Notes under the pieces: model-generated
What the model was told of the DNA's origin: nothing
Database searches by the model: none
The model's input: only the letters and a program-made list of their open reading frames with translations
Shown: piece after piece, positions 1 to 8,470 of the stretch
How the letters are laid out: every line of letters begins with the position of its first letter
Numbering within the stretch: position 1 is the stretch's first letter
NCBI GenBank assembly: GCA_021808405.1
Contig: JAKBBQ010000010.1
Location: forward strand, 1-32,051
Direction of reading: 5' to 3'
Length of the DNA stretch: 32,051 nt
DNA from: Pseudomonadota bacterium
GTDB taxonomy: Bacteria > Pseudomonadota > Gammaproteobacteria > Burkholderiales > Burkholderiaceae_C
Position numbers and translations under genes: made by a program

Positions 1-1279
1 GGTCGCCGCGGTACAGGTAGCCCAGGCGGGCGCAGTTGACGGTGACCACGCCGACCGAGCCGGTCTGCTCGGCCGAGCCGAACAGGCCGTTGCCCCGCTT
101 GAGGAGTTCGCGCAGGTCCAACTGCAGGCGGCAGCACATCGAGCGCACCATGTGCGGCTGCAGGTCGGAGTTGAGGAAGTTCTGGAAGTACGGCAGCCCG
201 TACTTGGCGGTCATCTCGAACAACCGCTCGGTGTTGGGGTGCTCCCAAGGGAAATCCGGGGTGATGTTGTAGGTCGGGATCGGGAAGGTGAACACCCGCC
301 CCTTGGCGTCGCCAGCGGCCATGACCTCGATGTAGGCGCGGTTGATCAGGTCCATCTCGGGCTGCAGCTCGCCGTAGACGAAGGGCATTTCCTCCCCGCC
401 GATCACGGGTACCTGCTGCGCCAGGTCGGCCGGGCAGGTCCAGTCGAAGGTCAGGTTGGTGAACGGGGTCTGCGTGCCCCAGCGACTGGGCACGTTGAGG
501 TTGAACACCAGTTCCTGCATGTGCTGGCGCACTTGCGAGTAGTCCAACCTGTCCTTGCGCACGAAGGGCGCCATGTAGGTGTCGAAACTGGAGAAGGCCT
601 GCGCGCCCGCCCACTCGTTCTGCAGCGTGCCGAGGAAGTTGACGATCTGCCCGATCGCGGCCCCCATGTGGCGCGGCGGCGATGACTCGACCTTGCCCGG
701 CACGCCGTTGAAGCCCTCCACCAGCAGTTGTCGCAGGCTCCAGCCGGCGCAGTAGCCCGACAGCATGTCCAGGTCGTGGATGTGCAGGTCGGCGTCGCGG
801 TGCGCCTGCCCGACCTCGGCCGGATAGACATGGGACAGCCAGTAGTTGGCGGTGACCTTGCCGGCCACGTTGAGGATCAGCCCGCCCAGGCTGTAGCCCT
901 GGTTGGCGTTGGCCTGCACCCTCCAGTCGCTGCGGTCGAGGTATTCGTTGACCGAGGTCTCGACCTCGACCAGGGTCCTGCGGTCGGCGCGCAGCCTGGC
1001 GTGCTGCTCGCGGTAGACGATATAGGCGCGCGCGGTGGCGGCGTGGCCGGCGGCGCTCAGCGCGGTTTCCACCCGGTCCTGGATCTGCTCCACGCCGGGT
1101 CGCCGCGCGGCATCGAGTTCCAGGGCGCGCACCACCTGCTCGGCCAGTCGCATGGCCTCGCCCGCGGCGATCTCCCCACTGGCCTGCCCGGCCTTCGCGA
1201 TGGCGTCGCGGATGCGTGCCGCATCGAAGGCAACGACGCGGCCATCGCGCTTGGTGACCGACTCCAGAACCTTGGCCAT
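1..1279 (-). CDS. nrdD: Anaerobic ribonucleoside-triphosphate reductase, 5' part (cut by window edge)
   Basis: Class III glycyl-radical ribonucleotide reductase, which makes dNTPs from NTPs without oxygen. Only the first 426 residues lie in the window; the glycyl-radical C-terminus and any nrdG activase lie outside. Residues about 2-92 form an ATP-cone (start MAKVLESVTKRDGR), the allosteric nucleotide-binding domain. The following segments HVYPAEVGQAHRDADLHIHD, GVPGKVESSPPRH and QTPFTNLTFDW are typical of NrdD. The ORF track lists no frame for it because the stop is outside. The ATG at 1279 is chosen because GGAGG lies 4-8 bases upstream and the ATP-cone begins right there. The upstream region carries two NrdR boxes and an FNR-like site, as expected for an anoxia-induced reductase under NrdR repression. 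Family assignment is secure. Confidence 0.95.
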   Translation of the reverse strand, partial: MAKVLESVTKRDGRVVAFDAARIRDAIAKAGQASGEIAAGEAMRLAEQVVRALELDAARRPGVEQIQDRVETALSAAGHAATARAYIVYREQHARLRADRRTLVEVETSVNEYLDRSDWRVQANANQGYSLGGLILNVAGKVTANYWLSHVYPAEVGQAHRDADLHIHDLDMLSGYCAGWSLRQLLVEGFNGVPGKVESSPPRHMGAAIGQIVNFLGTLQNEWAGAQAFSSFDTYMAPFVRKDRLDYSQVRQHMQELVFNLNVPSRWGTQTPFTNLTFDWTCPADLAQQVPVIGGEEMPFVYGELQPEMDLINRAYIEVMAAGDAKGRVFTFPIPTYNITPDFPWEHPNTERLFEMTAKYGLPYFQNFLNSDLQPHMVRSMCCRLQLDLRELLKRGNGLFGSAEQTGSVGVVTVNCARLGYLYRGD

Positions 1280-1313
1280 GCCTGCCTCCGGTGGACACGA
1301 TGGAGGCAAGATA

Positions 1314-1329
1314 CCACTAGCGGTAGTGG
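1314..1329 (-). promoter_or_regulatory. NrdR box, proximal to nrdD
   Basis: The sequence CCACTAGCGGTAGTGG is a perfect inverted repeat of CCACTA around a 4-base centre. It fits the NrdR consensus of the type ACACTATATATAGTGT. It lies 35 bases upstream of the nrdD start and is paired with a second box whose centre is 31 bp away. That three-turn spacing is the known signature of NrdR repression of nrd operons. Confidence 0.85.
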
Positions 1330-1344
1330 AAAATGCTGCAGTGA

Positions 1345-1360
1345 ACACTAAATATGGGGT
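1345..1360 (-). promoter_or_regulatory. NrdR box, distal to nrdD
   Basis: ACACTAAATATGGGGT matches the left half of the NrdR consensus well (ACACTA) and the right half poorly. The gap to the proximal box is 15 bases, the usual spacing for cooperative NrdR binding. The assignment rests on the match plus the phasing with the near-perfect first box. Confidence 0.8.
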
Positions 1361-1363
1361 CTT

Positions 1364-1377
1364 TTGACAGCGGTCAA
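1364..1377. promoter_or_regulatory. FNR/ANR-type site upstream of nrdD
   Basis: TTGACAGCGGTCAA is a perfect TTGAC-N4-GTCAA palindrome, close to the FNR/ANR/DNR consensus TTGAT-N4-ATCAA. It lies just upstream of the two NrdR boxes, in the position of an activator site for nrdD (centre about 91 bases before the ATG). It is also about 75 bases before the divergent MFS gene, so control of that gene cannot be excluded. The natural reading is oxygen-controlled activation of nrdD with NrdR repression downstream. Confidence 0.7.
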
Positions 1378-1452
1378 CCGGCTGCGGGCGGTCCGCGCAT
1401 GCTGTAAGCTCGCGATCCACCAGTCGGGCCAACGCCCACGGAGGAGACGACC

Positions 1453-2850
1453 ATGACGACCGATCCGGCCGCGCAGATCGCTGCGCGCATCGACCGCCTT
1501 CCTTCATCGCGCACCGTGTGGACCATGGTGGTGCTGATTTCCCTGGGAGGGGTCTTCGAGTTCTACGACCTGTTCTTCACCGGCTACGTCGCGCCGGGGA
1601 TGATCGGCGCCGGGCTGTTCAAGCCCGAGTCGCTGGGCGTGCTGGCGTCGCTCAAGCCGCTGGCCATCGCCGGTTTCGGCACCTTCGTGTTCGCCACCTT
1701 CGCCGGCCTGTGGGTGGGCGCGCTGCTGCTGGGCTTTTTCGCCGATCGCTTCGGTCGCCGAAGCGTGTTCACCGGGGCGCTGGTGTGGTACATGGTCTGC
1801 ACCGCGATCATGGCCTTCCAGACCAGCGGGCTGTGGCTGGACGTCTGGCGCTTCATCGCAGGAATCGGAATCGGCATCGAACTGGTGACCATCGACACCT
1901 ACATTTCGGAGCTGATCCCGGGGCGCGACCGCGGCCGCGCCTACGCGATGAACCAGTTCATCACCTTCTGCGTCGTTCCGCTGATCGCCTTCCTGGCCTG
2001 GGCGCTCAAGGGCACCACGCCGTTCGGGATGGACTATTGGAGGGTGCTGATCCTCGTCGGCTCGGTGGGCGCGGTGGTGGTCTGGGTGCTGCAGCGCGGC
2101 ATTCCGGAAAGCCCGCGCTGGCTGGCGCGTCGCGGCCGCATCGAGGACGCTGAGCGCATCGTCTCGGACATCGAGCGCAAGGTGGTCGCCGAGGGGCGCG
2201 GGCCGCTGCCCGAGCCGGTGGTGCAGGCACGCGAGCAGGCCGGGGAGGGCAGCCTGGCGGAGATCTTCGGGCCGCAGTACCTGCGGCGCACGGTGATCAT
2301 GTCGGTTTTCAACATGGCCCAGGTGATCGGCTTCTACGGCTTCGCCGCCTGGGTGCCCACGCTGCTGATGCACCGCGGCGTGCACGTGACCACCAGCCTG
2401 CAGTACGCCTTCATCATCGCCATCGCCAACCCGGTGGGCCCGCTGCTGGGCAGCTGGTTCGCCGATCGCCTGGAGCGCAAGACCCAGATCAGCGTCGCGC
2501 TGCTGGTGATGGGGGTGACCATCGCGTTGTTCGCCCAGGCCAGCGCGCCGGCGCTGCTGATCGCCCTCGGCGTGGTGTTCACCCTGGCCTCCAACATCAT
2601 GTCCTTCGCCTACCACGGCTACCAGACCGAGGTGTTTCCCACCCGCGTCCGGGCGCGCGCGGTGGGCTTCGTCTATTCGTGGAGCCGCCTCGCGGCCGCG
2701 TTCGCCGGCCTGGCGATCGGCATCCTGCTGCACCGCTGGGGGGTTCCCGGGGTGGCCATGTTCATCGCGGTGTCGATGGCGCTGGGTATCGCGATGATCC
2801 TGCTCGGGCCGGCCACTCGCGGCCGCTCGCTGGAAGCGATCAACGAGTGA
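1453..2850 (+). CDS. MFS transporter, metabolite:H+ symporter type
   Basis: A 465-residue inner-membrane secondary transporter of the major facilitator superfamily. FEFYDLFFTGYVAPG in the first membrane segment (about residues 35-49) resembles the aromatic-acid/sugar-like symporters (AAHS/MHS, NiaP-like). GFFADRFGRR at 94-103 is the classic MFS loop 2-3 motif A, and PESPRWLARRG occurs near the central loop. About twelve hydrophobic segments are visible. The start is supported by GGAGGA 7 bases upstream. The gene is divergent from nrdD, and its last 11 bases overlap the end of the convergent phosphoketolase gene. The substrate cannot be told from sequence; an organic acid is most likely from family resemblance. 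Confidence 0.88.
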   Translation: MTTDPAAQIAARIDRLPSSRTVWTMVVLISLGGVFEFYDLFFTGYVAPGMIGAGLFKPESLGVLASLKPLAIAGFGTFVFATFAGLWVGALLLGFFADRFGRRSVFTGALVWYMVCTAIMAFQTSGLWLDVWRFIAGIGIGIELVTIDTYISELIPGRDRGRAYAMNQFITFCVVPLIAFLAWALKGTTPFGMDYWRVLILVGSVGAVVVWVLQRGIPESPRWLARRGRIEDAERIVSDIERKVVAEGRGPLPEPVVQAREQAGEGSLAEIFGPQYLRRTVIMSVFNMAQVIGFYGFAAWVPTLLMHRGVHVTTSLQYAFIIAIANPVGPLLGSWFADRLERKTQISVALLVMGVTIALFAQASAPALLIALGVVFTLASNIMSFAYHGYQTEVFPTRVRARAVGFVYSWSRLAAAFAGLAIGILLHRWGVPGVAMFIAVSMALGIAMILLGPATRGRSLEAINE

Positions 2851-5230
2851 GGCGCGGCGGGCGCTGCGGCCAGGTCCAGCGCGCCCACTGCGGAGGGTCC
2901 TCGCCGTGCTGCCGGGCATGGCGCCCGCAGGCGAGGATTTCCTCGTGCATGACCCGCCGCAGCGGATCGCCCCGCGAGCCCAGCCGCGGCAGCCGCTCGA
3001 GGGCGTCGAGCACGAGGTGGAAGCGGTCGATGCGGTTGCGCATCGCCAGCGCCAGTGGGGTGTCGACACTGCCGTGCTCGTTGTAGCCGTGCACATGCAG
3101 GTTGCGCGCGTTGGCGCGCCGGAAGCACAGCTTGCGCACCAGCGAGGGGTAGCCGTGGAAGTTGAACACCACCGGCTTGTCGCGGGTGAACAGGGCATCG
3201 AACTCGGCGTCCGGCAGTCCGTGCTCGTGCTCGCTGTCGGGCAGCAGCCGGAACAGGTCGACCACGTTGAGCAGCCGCACCTTGACTTCGGGCAGGTGCT
3301 CGCGCAGCAGTGCGGTCGCGGCCAGCGCCTCCAGCGTGGGCACGTCGCCGGCGCAGGCCATCACCAGGTCGGGCTCCTCGCTGCCGGCGTTGCTCGCCCA
3401 GTCCCAGATGCCGATTCCCCTGGCGCAGTGCGCGATCGCCTGGTCGATCCCCAGGTACTGCAGGTGCTGCTGCTTGTCGGCGACGATCACGTTGACCTTG
3501 TCGACGCTGTCCAGGCAATGGCGGGCGACCGCCAGCAGGCAGTTGGCGTCGGGCGGCAGGTAGATGCGGGTGATCCGCGGGCTCTTGTGGGTCACCAGGT
3601 CGAGGAAGCCCGGATCCTGGTGCGAAAAGCCGTTGTGGTCCTGGCGCCAGACGGTGGAACTCAGCACCAGGTTCAGCGAGGACACGCTGGCGCGCCACGG
3701 TACCTCGGCCGCCTTCTCCAGCCATTTGGCGTGCTGGTTGAACATCGAGCCGACGATCTGGGTGAAGGCCTCGTAGGAGGCGAAGATCCCATGGCGCCCC
3801 GACAGCAGGTAGCCCTCCAGCCATCCCTCCAGCGTGTGCTCGGACAGGTACTCCATCACCCGTCCGTCGGCAGCCAGGTGGCCGCCGTCGGCGTCCTCGG
3901 GCAGCAGGCGGCCCATCCAGGCCTTCGCGGTGGCCTGGTAGACATCGTCGAGGCGGTTGGAGGCGAGTTCGTCCGGACTGAAGATGCGGAAGTTGTCGGG
4001 GTTGGCGCGGATGACGTCGCGCAGCAGTCGACCGAGCGGGCGGGTGTTGTCCACCGCCAGGGCTCCCGGCGCGTCGACCGCCACCGCGTGCTCGCGCGCC
4101 TCGGGCAGGCGCAGCGGGCGGCGCAGCAGCCCGCCGTTGGCCACCGGCTGGGCGCTGATGCGGCGGCTTCCCCGCGGCGCCAGCGCGAGCAACTCCGGCA
4201 GCGGCCTGGCCTGCGAGTCGAAGCAGCGCTCCGGGTGGTAGCTGCGCAGCCACTGCTCGAGCAGCCGCAGGTGCTGCGCGTCCCGGTTCGGGTCGAGGGG
4301 GATCTGATGGGCGCGCCAGGTGCCTTCCACCTGATGGCCGTCAACCACCTTCGGCCCGGTCCAGCCCTTGGGGGTGCGCAGCACGATCACCGGCCAGCGC
4401 TCCACGCCGGTGGCCGGCGCGGAGCGCGCGCGGCGCTGGATCGTGGCCATGCGCTCCAGCGCCTGGTCCAGCGCGCCGGCCAGCTCGCGGTGCACCGCGG
4501 CCGGGTCGTCGCCCTCGACGAACCAGGGGGCATAGCCGTAGCCGCGCAGCAGCTCGGCGAGTTGCCGGCGCGGCAGGCGCGCCAGCAGCGTCGGGTTGGC
4601 GATCTTGTAGCCGTTGAGGTGCAGCACCGGCAGCACCGCGCCGTCGCGCGCCGGGTTGAGGAACTGCAGCGAGTGCCAGGCGGTGGCCAGCGGCCCGGTT
4701 TCGGCCTCGCCGTCGCCGACCATGCACACGACGACCAGGTCGGGATGGTCGAAGGCCATGCCGAAGGCATGCGCCAGGCTGTAGCCGAGTTCGCCGCCTT
4801 CGTGCACCGAGCCCGGGGTTTGCGGGGTGCAGTGGCTGCCGAGGCCCCCGGGAAAGGAAAAGTGCTTGAAAAAATTCCGCAGCCCTTGCGGTGAATGACC
4901 CTTGTCCGCATGGAGTTCGCCGTAGGTTCCCTCCATCCAGGCGTGTGCCAGTACCGCCGGCGCGCCGTGCCCGGGACCGCAGACAAAGGCCACCTGCAGG
5001 TCGCGCCGCACGATCGCCCGGTTCAGGTGGGCGAGCACCAGCGCCAGCCCGGGATCGGAACCCCAGTGGCCGAGGAGGCGGCGTTTGATATGCGAAGGCT
5101 CGAGCGGGAGCTCGAGCAGCGGGTTGTCCTGCAGGTACAGCATGCCGGCGCACAGGTACAGGCAGGCGCGCCAGTAGCGATCGATCGCGTCGAGTTCGGC
5201 GGCGCTCGCCGCGGCGAACGATGGGGGCAT
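2840..5230 (-). CDS. xfp: Phosphoketolase (xylulose-5-P / fructose-6-P)
   Basis: A thiamine-diphosphate enzyme that cleaves xylulose-5-phosphate or fructose-6-phosphate with phosphate, giving acetyl phosphate plus a shorter sugar phosphate. The product of 796 residues matches the usual length of about 790. Seen in sequence: GHWGSDPGL near 54, GPGHGAPA near 85, the Xfp signature EGGELGYSLAHAFG from 144, and the ThDP/Mg motif beginning GDGEAETGPLAT at about 172 and ending near HLNGYKIANP. The track ORF runs further upstream, but homology begins just after the ATG at 5230, which lies 41 bases after the stop of the upstream gene. No clear Shine-Dalgarno is visible, so translation may depend on the preceding gene. 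It is the third gene of a LOG/beta-CASP/xfp operon. No ackA or pta is seen in the window. Confidence 0.93.
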   Translation of the reverse strand: MPPSFAAASAAELDAIDRYWRACLYLCAGMLYLQDNPLLELPLEPSHIKRRLLGHWGSDPGLALVLAHLNRAIVRRDLQVAFVCGPGHGAPAVLAHAWMEGTYGELHADKGHSPQGLRNFFKHFSFPGGLGSHCTPQTPGSVHEGGELGYSLAHAFGMAFDHPDLVVVCMVGDGEAETGPLATAWHSLQFLNPARDGAVLPVLHLNGYKIANPTLLARLPRRQLAELLRGYGYAPWFVEGDDPAAVHRELAGALDQALERMATIQRRARSAPATGVERWPVIVLRTPKGWTGPKVVDGHQVEGTWRAHQIPLDPNRDAQHLRLLEQWLRSYHPERCFDSQARPLPELLALAPRGSRRISAQPVANGGLLRRPLRLPEAREHAVAVDAPGALAVDNTRPLGRLLRDVIRANPDNFRIFSPDELASNRLDDVYQATAKAWMGRLLPEDADGGHLAADGRVMEYLSEHTLEGWLEGYLLSGRHGIFASYEAFTQIVGSMFNQHAKWLEKAAEVPWRASVSSLNLVLSSTVWRQDHNGFSHQDPGFLDLVTHKSPRITRIYLPPDANCLLAVARHCLDSVDKVNVIVADKQQHLQYLGIDQAIAHCARGIGIWDWASNAGSEEPDLVMACAGDVPTLEALAATALLREHLPEVKVRLLNVVDLFRLLPDSEHEHGLPDAEFDALFTRDKPVVFNFHGYPSLVRKLCFRRANARNLHVHGYNEHGSVDTPLALAMRNRIDRFHLVLDALERLPRLGSRGDPLRRVMHEEILACGRHARQHGEDPPQWARWTWPQRPPRLTR

Positions 5231-5271
5231 GGTGGCGGGCCGGGCGTGCACGGGCGTGGCCGGGCGGCGCG

Positions 5272-6651
5272 TCAGGTCGACACCTGCTCGCCCTTGCCGG
5301 GCATCAGCACCTCGGTGTCGCGAAGTTGCGCTGCGAAGGCCCGCATGGCCTGTTCGTCGCCGTGCACCAGCACGGTGCGCCGCGGCCGCAGCGCGCGCTG
5401 CCAGGCCAGCAGTTCGTCGCGGTCGGCGTGCGCCGAGAAGCCGTTGATGGTGTGCAGCCGGGCGCGAACCGGAACCTGTTCGCCGAACAGTCGCACCTGC
5501 CTGGCGCCGTCGATGAGTTCGCGCGCCAGCGTGCCCCTGGCCGCGTAGCCGACGAACACCACGCTGCAGTCCTGGCGCCACAGGTTGTGGCGCAGGTGGT
5601 GGCGCACCCGGCCCCCGGTGCACATTCCCGAGCCGGCCATGATCACCGCGCCGCCCACCAGGGTGTTGAGGGCGATCGAGTCGGCGGTGTCGCGGGTGAA
5701 GCGCAGCCCGGGCAGCGCGAACGGGTCCTTGCCGTCGGCGAACAGTTCGCGCTCGCGGGGGGCGAAGCATTCGGGATGGCGGCGAAACACCTCGGTCGCG
5801 GAAATGGCCATCGGCGAGTCGAGGAACACCGGCAGCGACCTGGGCAGCCTGCCGCTGTCGACACCCTGGCGCAGGTAGTACAGCAGTTCCTGCGCGCGCT
5901 CCATCGCGAAGGTCGGGATCACCACGTTGCCGCCGCGGGCGATGGTCTCGGTGATCGCCGCGTAGAGCTCGTCGATCGACGGCGCGAGCGCCTTGTGCAG
6001 GCGGTCGCCGTAGGTGGTTTCCATCACCACCGTGCCGGCTGGTGGCGGCAGTTGCGGCCCGCGCAGGATCGCCCGCCCGCCGTAGCCCAGGTCGCCGGAG
6101 AAGATCGCCGCCGACTCGGGGCCCCCGCCGTCGTCGATGCGCAGGCTCGCCGAGCCGAGGATGTGCCCTGCGTCATGGAAGCTCGCGCGCAGCGCGCCGC
6201 CCAGATCCAGGGTCTGTCCGTAGCTGGCGGTGCGGCCGAATCGGTCCATCGCGTTGAGGGCGTCGAGGGTGTCGTACAAGGGCTTGCGGCCGGCCTCGCC
6301 GCGGCGGCGGGCGTGGCGTTCCCGGCGCTCGGCTTCCTCTTCGTGCAGGCGCGCGGCGTCGAGCAGGACCAGGCGCGCGAGCTCCCGCGTCGCAGAGGTG
6401 GAGATGATCTCCCCGGCAAAACCCCGCTGGACCAGCAGGGGGATGCGGCCGCAATGGTCGAGGTGGGCGTGGGTGAGCAACAGGATATCGATGGACCGCG
6501 GGTCGAAGCCGAAGTCCTCGGCATTCTCCTCGTCGAGTTCGCGGCTTCCCTGGTACAGGCCGCAGTCGACCAGCAGGCGCTTGCCGGCCGCCTCGACCAG
6601 GTGGCACGATCCGGTGACCTCGCGGTCGGCGCCGTGGAAGGAAATCTTCAT
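5272..6651 (-). CDS. Beta-CASP metallo-beta-lactamase, RNA-processing type
   Basis: A 459-residue metallo-hydrolase of the beta-CASP group, usually RNA endo/exonucleases related to CPSF73. The metal site is seen as HAHLDH at 61-66, then DAGHILGSASL and FSGDLGY. The beta-CASP motifs follow as PTFAMERAQELLYYL and NGFSAHADRDELL, ending with VLVHGDEQAM in the Zn-dependent RNA-specificity (RMMBL) region. The ATG at 6651 has GAGGAGG 5 bases upstream and overlaps the LOG stop as ATGA, so the two are translationally coupled. Phosphoketolase follows 41 bases later. Its RNA target is unknown, and why an RNA-processing enzyme shares an operon with a central carbon enzyme is unclear. Confidence 0.9.
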   Translation of the reverse strand: MKISFHGADREVTGSCHLVEAAGKRLLVDCGLYQGSRELDEENAEDFGFDPRSIDILLLTHAHLDHCGRIPLLVQRGFAGEIISTSATRELARLVLLDAARLHEEEAERRERHARRRGEAGRKPLYDTLDALNAMDRFGRTASYGQTLDLGGALRASFHDAGHILGSASLRIDDGGGPESAAIFSGDLGYGGRAILRGPQLPPPAGTVVMETTYGDRLHKALAPSIDELYAAITETIARGGNVVIPTFAMERAQELLYYLRQGVDSGRLPRSLPVFLDSPMAISATEVFRRHPECFAPRERELFADGKDPFALPGLRFTRDTADSIALNTLVGGAVIMAGSGMCTGGRVRHHLRHNLWRQDCSVVFVGYAARGTLARELIDGARQVRLFGEQVPVRARLHTINGFSAHADRDELLAWQRALRPRRTVLVHGDEQAMRAFAAQLRDTEVLMPGKGEQVST

Positions 6652-7673
6652 CGTGCCTCCTCGGTCCGCGATGGGGCCTGGGTCAACGGCGTTCCGTTGC
6701 GACGGTGCCAGTCGAGGATCGCCGACCACGCCTGCTGCGCCGTTTCGGCGTACTGGAACAGGTCCAGGTCCTCTTCGTCGATGCTGCCCATTTCCAGCAG
6801 GAACTCGGCGTCGAACACCTTGCTCCAGTAGTCCTGCCCGATCAGCACCACCGGGATCGGCTCGGTCTTGCGGGTCTGGATCAGCGTGAGCGCGCAGAAC
6901 AGTTCGTCCATCGTCCCGTAGCCGCCTGGGAGCGCGACCAGCGCAGCCGCGCGCTTGACGAAATGCAGCTTGCGCATCGCGAAGTAGTGGAAGCGCATGC
7001 ACAGGCCCGGGGTCAGGTAGGGGTTGGGATATTGCTCCCTCGGCAGGCTGATGTTCAGCCCGATGCTTTTCGCCCCCACGTCGAAGGCCCCACGATTGGC
7101 GGCCTCCATCGCTCCCGGGCCGCCGCCGGTGAGCACCGCGAGCCCGGGGTTGCCGCAGCCGCCGACCAGCTGCCCCAGTTGCCGGCCGACTTCGTAATAG
7201 CGCGAAAGTTCGGCGCGGCGCTCGGCCCGCCGCAGCGCCAGCTGGCAGCCCGGGTCGCTCGCTTGGGCAGCGGCGCGCTGCCGCGCCGCTGCCAGTTCGC
7301 GGCGCGCCCTGGCCGGTTCGCGCAGCCGCGTGCTGCCGAACACCACGACGGTGCGTTCGATTCCCTGGCCGGCGAGGATGCGCTCGGCCTTCAGGTAATC
7401 CAGGTGCAGTCGAAGTCCGCGGGTGTCGTCGGCATGCAGCAGTTCGACGTCGCTGTCCCCCTCGAGATACGAGGCGTCCTGCATGATGGCCTGCAGCCGC
7501 GTGTCGACCTCGGCCTCGTCTTCGCGCGACTTGGGCTGTTCCCACGGAAGCGGTACGCGCCGCGCTGGGCGACGCGGCGCGCCAGCGCCCTCGGCGGGCT
7601 CCCGCGCAGTCTGGCGCTGGTTCGGCTCGGGTGGGTGTTCGGTTGACTTGCGTCGGCCTTTTCCAGCTGACAA
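6648..7673 (-). CDS. LOG-family protein (TIGR00730; nucleoside-5'-monophosphate phosphoribohydrolase-like)
   Basis: A Rossmann-fold LOG (lysine decarboxylase-like) protein. The family releases the base from nucleoside monophosphates, as in cytokinin-activating LOG and bacterial PpnN. Motifs seen: GGGPGAMEAAN at about 183-193 and PGGYGTMDE at about 249-257, the latter holding the catalytic Glu and nucleotide loop. An N-terminal extension of about 100 residues, the first 60 polar and arginine-rich, precedes the core. There is no good ATG. I chose TTG at 7673 (341 residues) because GGGGG lies 8-12 bases upstream and the frame is open there; a start as far downstream as the internal Met at residue 64 is possible. 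The stop overlaps the next start as ATGA. A TATACT about 50 bases upstream is a possible -10 with no convincing -35. Confidence 0.82.
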   Translation of the reverse strand: MSAGKGRRKSTEHPPEPNQRQTAREPAEGAGAPRRPARRVPLPWEQPKSREDEAEVDTRLQAIMQDASYLEGDSDVELLHADDTRGLRLHLDYLKAERILAGQGIERTVVVFGSTRLREPARARRELAAARQRAAAQASDPGCQLALRRAERRAELSRYYEVGRQLGQLVGGCGNPGLAVLTGGGPGAMEAANRGAFDVGAKSIGLNISLPREQYPNPYLTPGLCMRFHYFAMRKLHFVKRAAALVALPGGYGTMDELFCALTLIQTRKTEPIPVVLIGQDYWSKVFDAEFLLEMGSIDEEDLDLFQYAETAQQAWSAILDWHRRNGTPLTQAPSRTEEAR

Positions 7674-7847
7674 TTGATATACCCCCGAACAAGCAGCGCA
7701 TGGGCGAACCCAGACCAGTATAGCCACTGCAAGGCCGCGCGGCGGCCGGCGCGGCGCGCGGTTCGCGCAAGGCCCTTCGCAGCGATTCGCGCAGGATTTA
7801 CAGTCGGGTGCATGCGCAGTGCGATCCCGGAACAGGAGCCCCCCGGC

Positions 7848-8414
7848 ATGAACGACTCCCTGCAGACCTTCGTTTCGCGCGTCGACTCGATCGTCGACCG
7901 CCATGGCGCCGACGAACCCGCGGTGCTCGACGGTGTCGACTCCGCGCTGCGCGAACTGCTGTCGCGCGACGACTGGCTCGACGAGCCGCGCGCCCGCCCC
8001 CATCCGGTCTATTACCAGCAGTACCTGCTGCACGCCGACCCGCAGGGGCGCTTCAGCGTGGTGAGCTTCGTCTGGGGACCGGGGCAGCGCACCCCGATCC
8101 ACGACCACTGCACCTGGGGCGTCATCGGCATGCTGCGCGGCGAGGAGATCGCGCGGCCCTATCGCGTCGAGGACGGCCGGCTGGTCGCCGACGGTCCCGA
8201 GGAAAGGCTGCTGCCCGGGATGACCGCCAGGGTGTCGCCTGCGATCGGCGACATCCATATCGTTCGCAACGCGTACGACGACAGGGTGTCGATCAGCATC
8301 CATGTGTATGGCTCGGACATCGGCAAGCAGCCGCGCCATGTCTACGACCCGCAGAGCGGCGCGGTGAAGACCTTCGTCTCCGGCTATTCCAACCATCCGG
8401 ACTACGGCAGATAG
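7848..8414 (+). CDS. Cysteine dioxygenase-fold thiol dioxygenase, probably 3-mercaptopropionate type
   Basis: A 188-residue cupin that would oxidise a small thiol (cysteine or 3-mercaptopropionate) to its sulfinate with a mononuclear iron. The facial triad is visible as H85 and H87 in TPIHDHCTW and H137 in GDIHIVRN. The segment YYQQYLLH carries Gln near the position where true cysteine dioxygenases have a substrate-binding Arg. FVWGPGQRTPIHDH is close to bacterial 3-mercaptopropionate dioxygenases as I remember them. ATG 7848 is preferred over the in-frame ATG at 7812 because AGGAG sits 9 bases upstream. Divergent from the LOG operon and convergent with the GFA gene. Substrate preference is inferred, not shown. 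Confidence 0.82.
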   Translation: MNDSLQTFVSRVDSIVDRHGADEPAVLDGVDSALRELLSRDDWLDEPRARPHPVYYQQYLLHADPQGRFSVVSFVWGPGQRTPIHDHCTWGVIGMLRGEEIARPYRVEDGRLVADGPEERLLPGMTARVSPAIGDIHIVRNAYDDRVSISIHVYGSDIGKQPRHVYDPQSGAVKTFVSGYSNHPDYGR

Positions 8415-8470
8415 TCGCCGGGCGGCCCATCCCGGTTGCGCCGCGGGGCGCGGCAAGGAAGCTCGCCGGC

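Noticed and set aside
2906-4894. 662-aa plus-strand ORF opposite phosphoketolase
   Set aside because: It is the antisense shadow of xfp in high-GC DNA. It has no recognisable domain, is low in complexity (VAVGVLGQ-type residues), and the minus strand carries a clear phosphoketolase.
5221-6831. 536-aa plus-strand ORF opposite the beta-CASP gene
   Set aside because: Shadow of the minus-strand metallo-hydrolase; Arg/Gly/Ala-rich with no motif.
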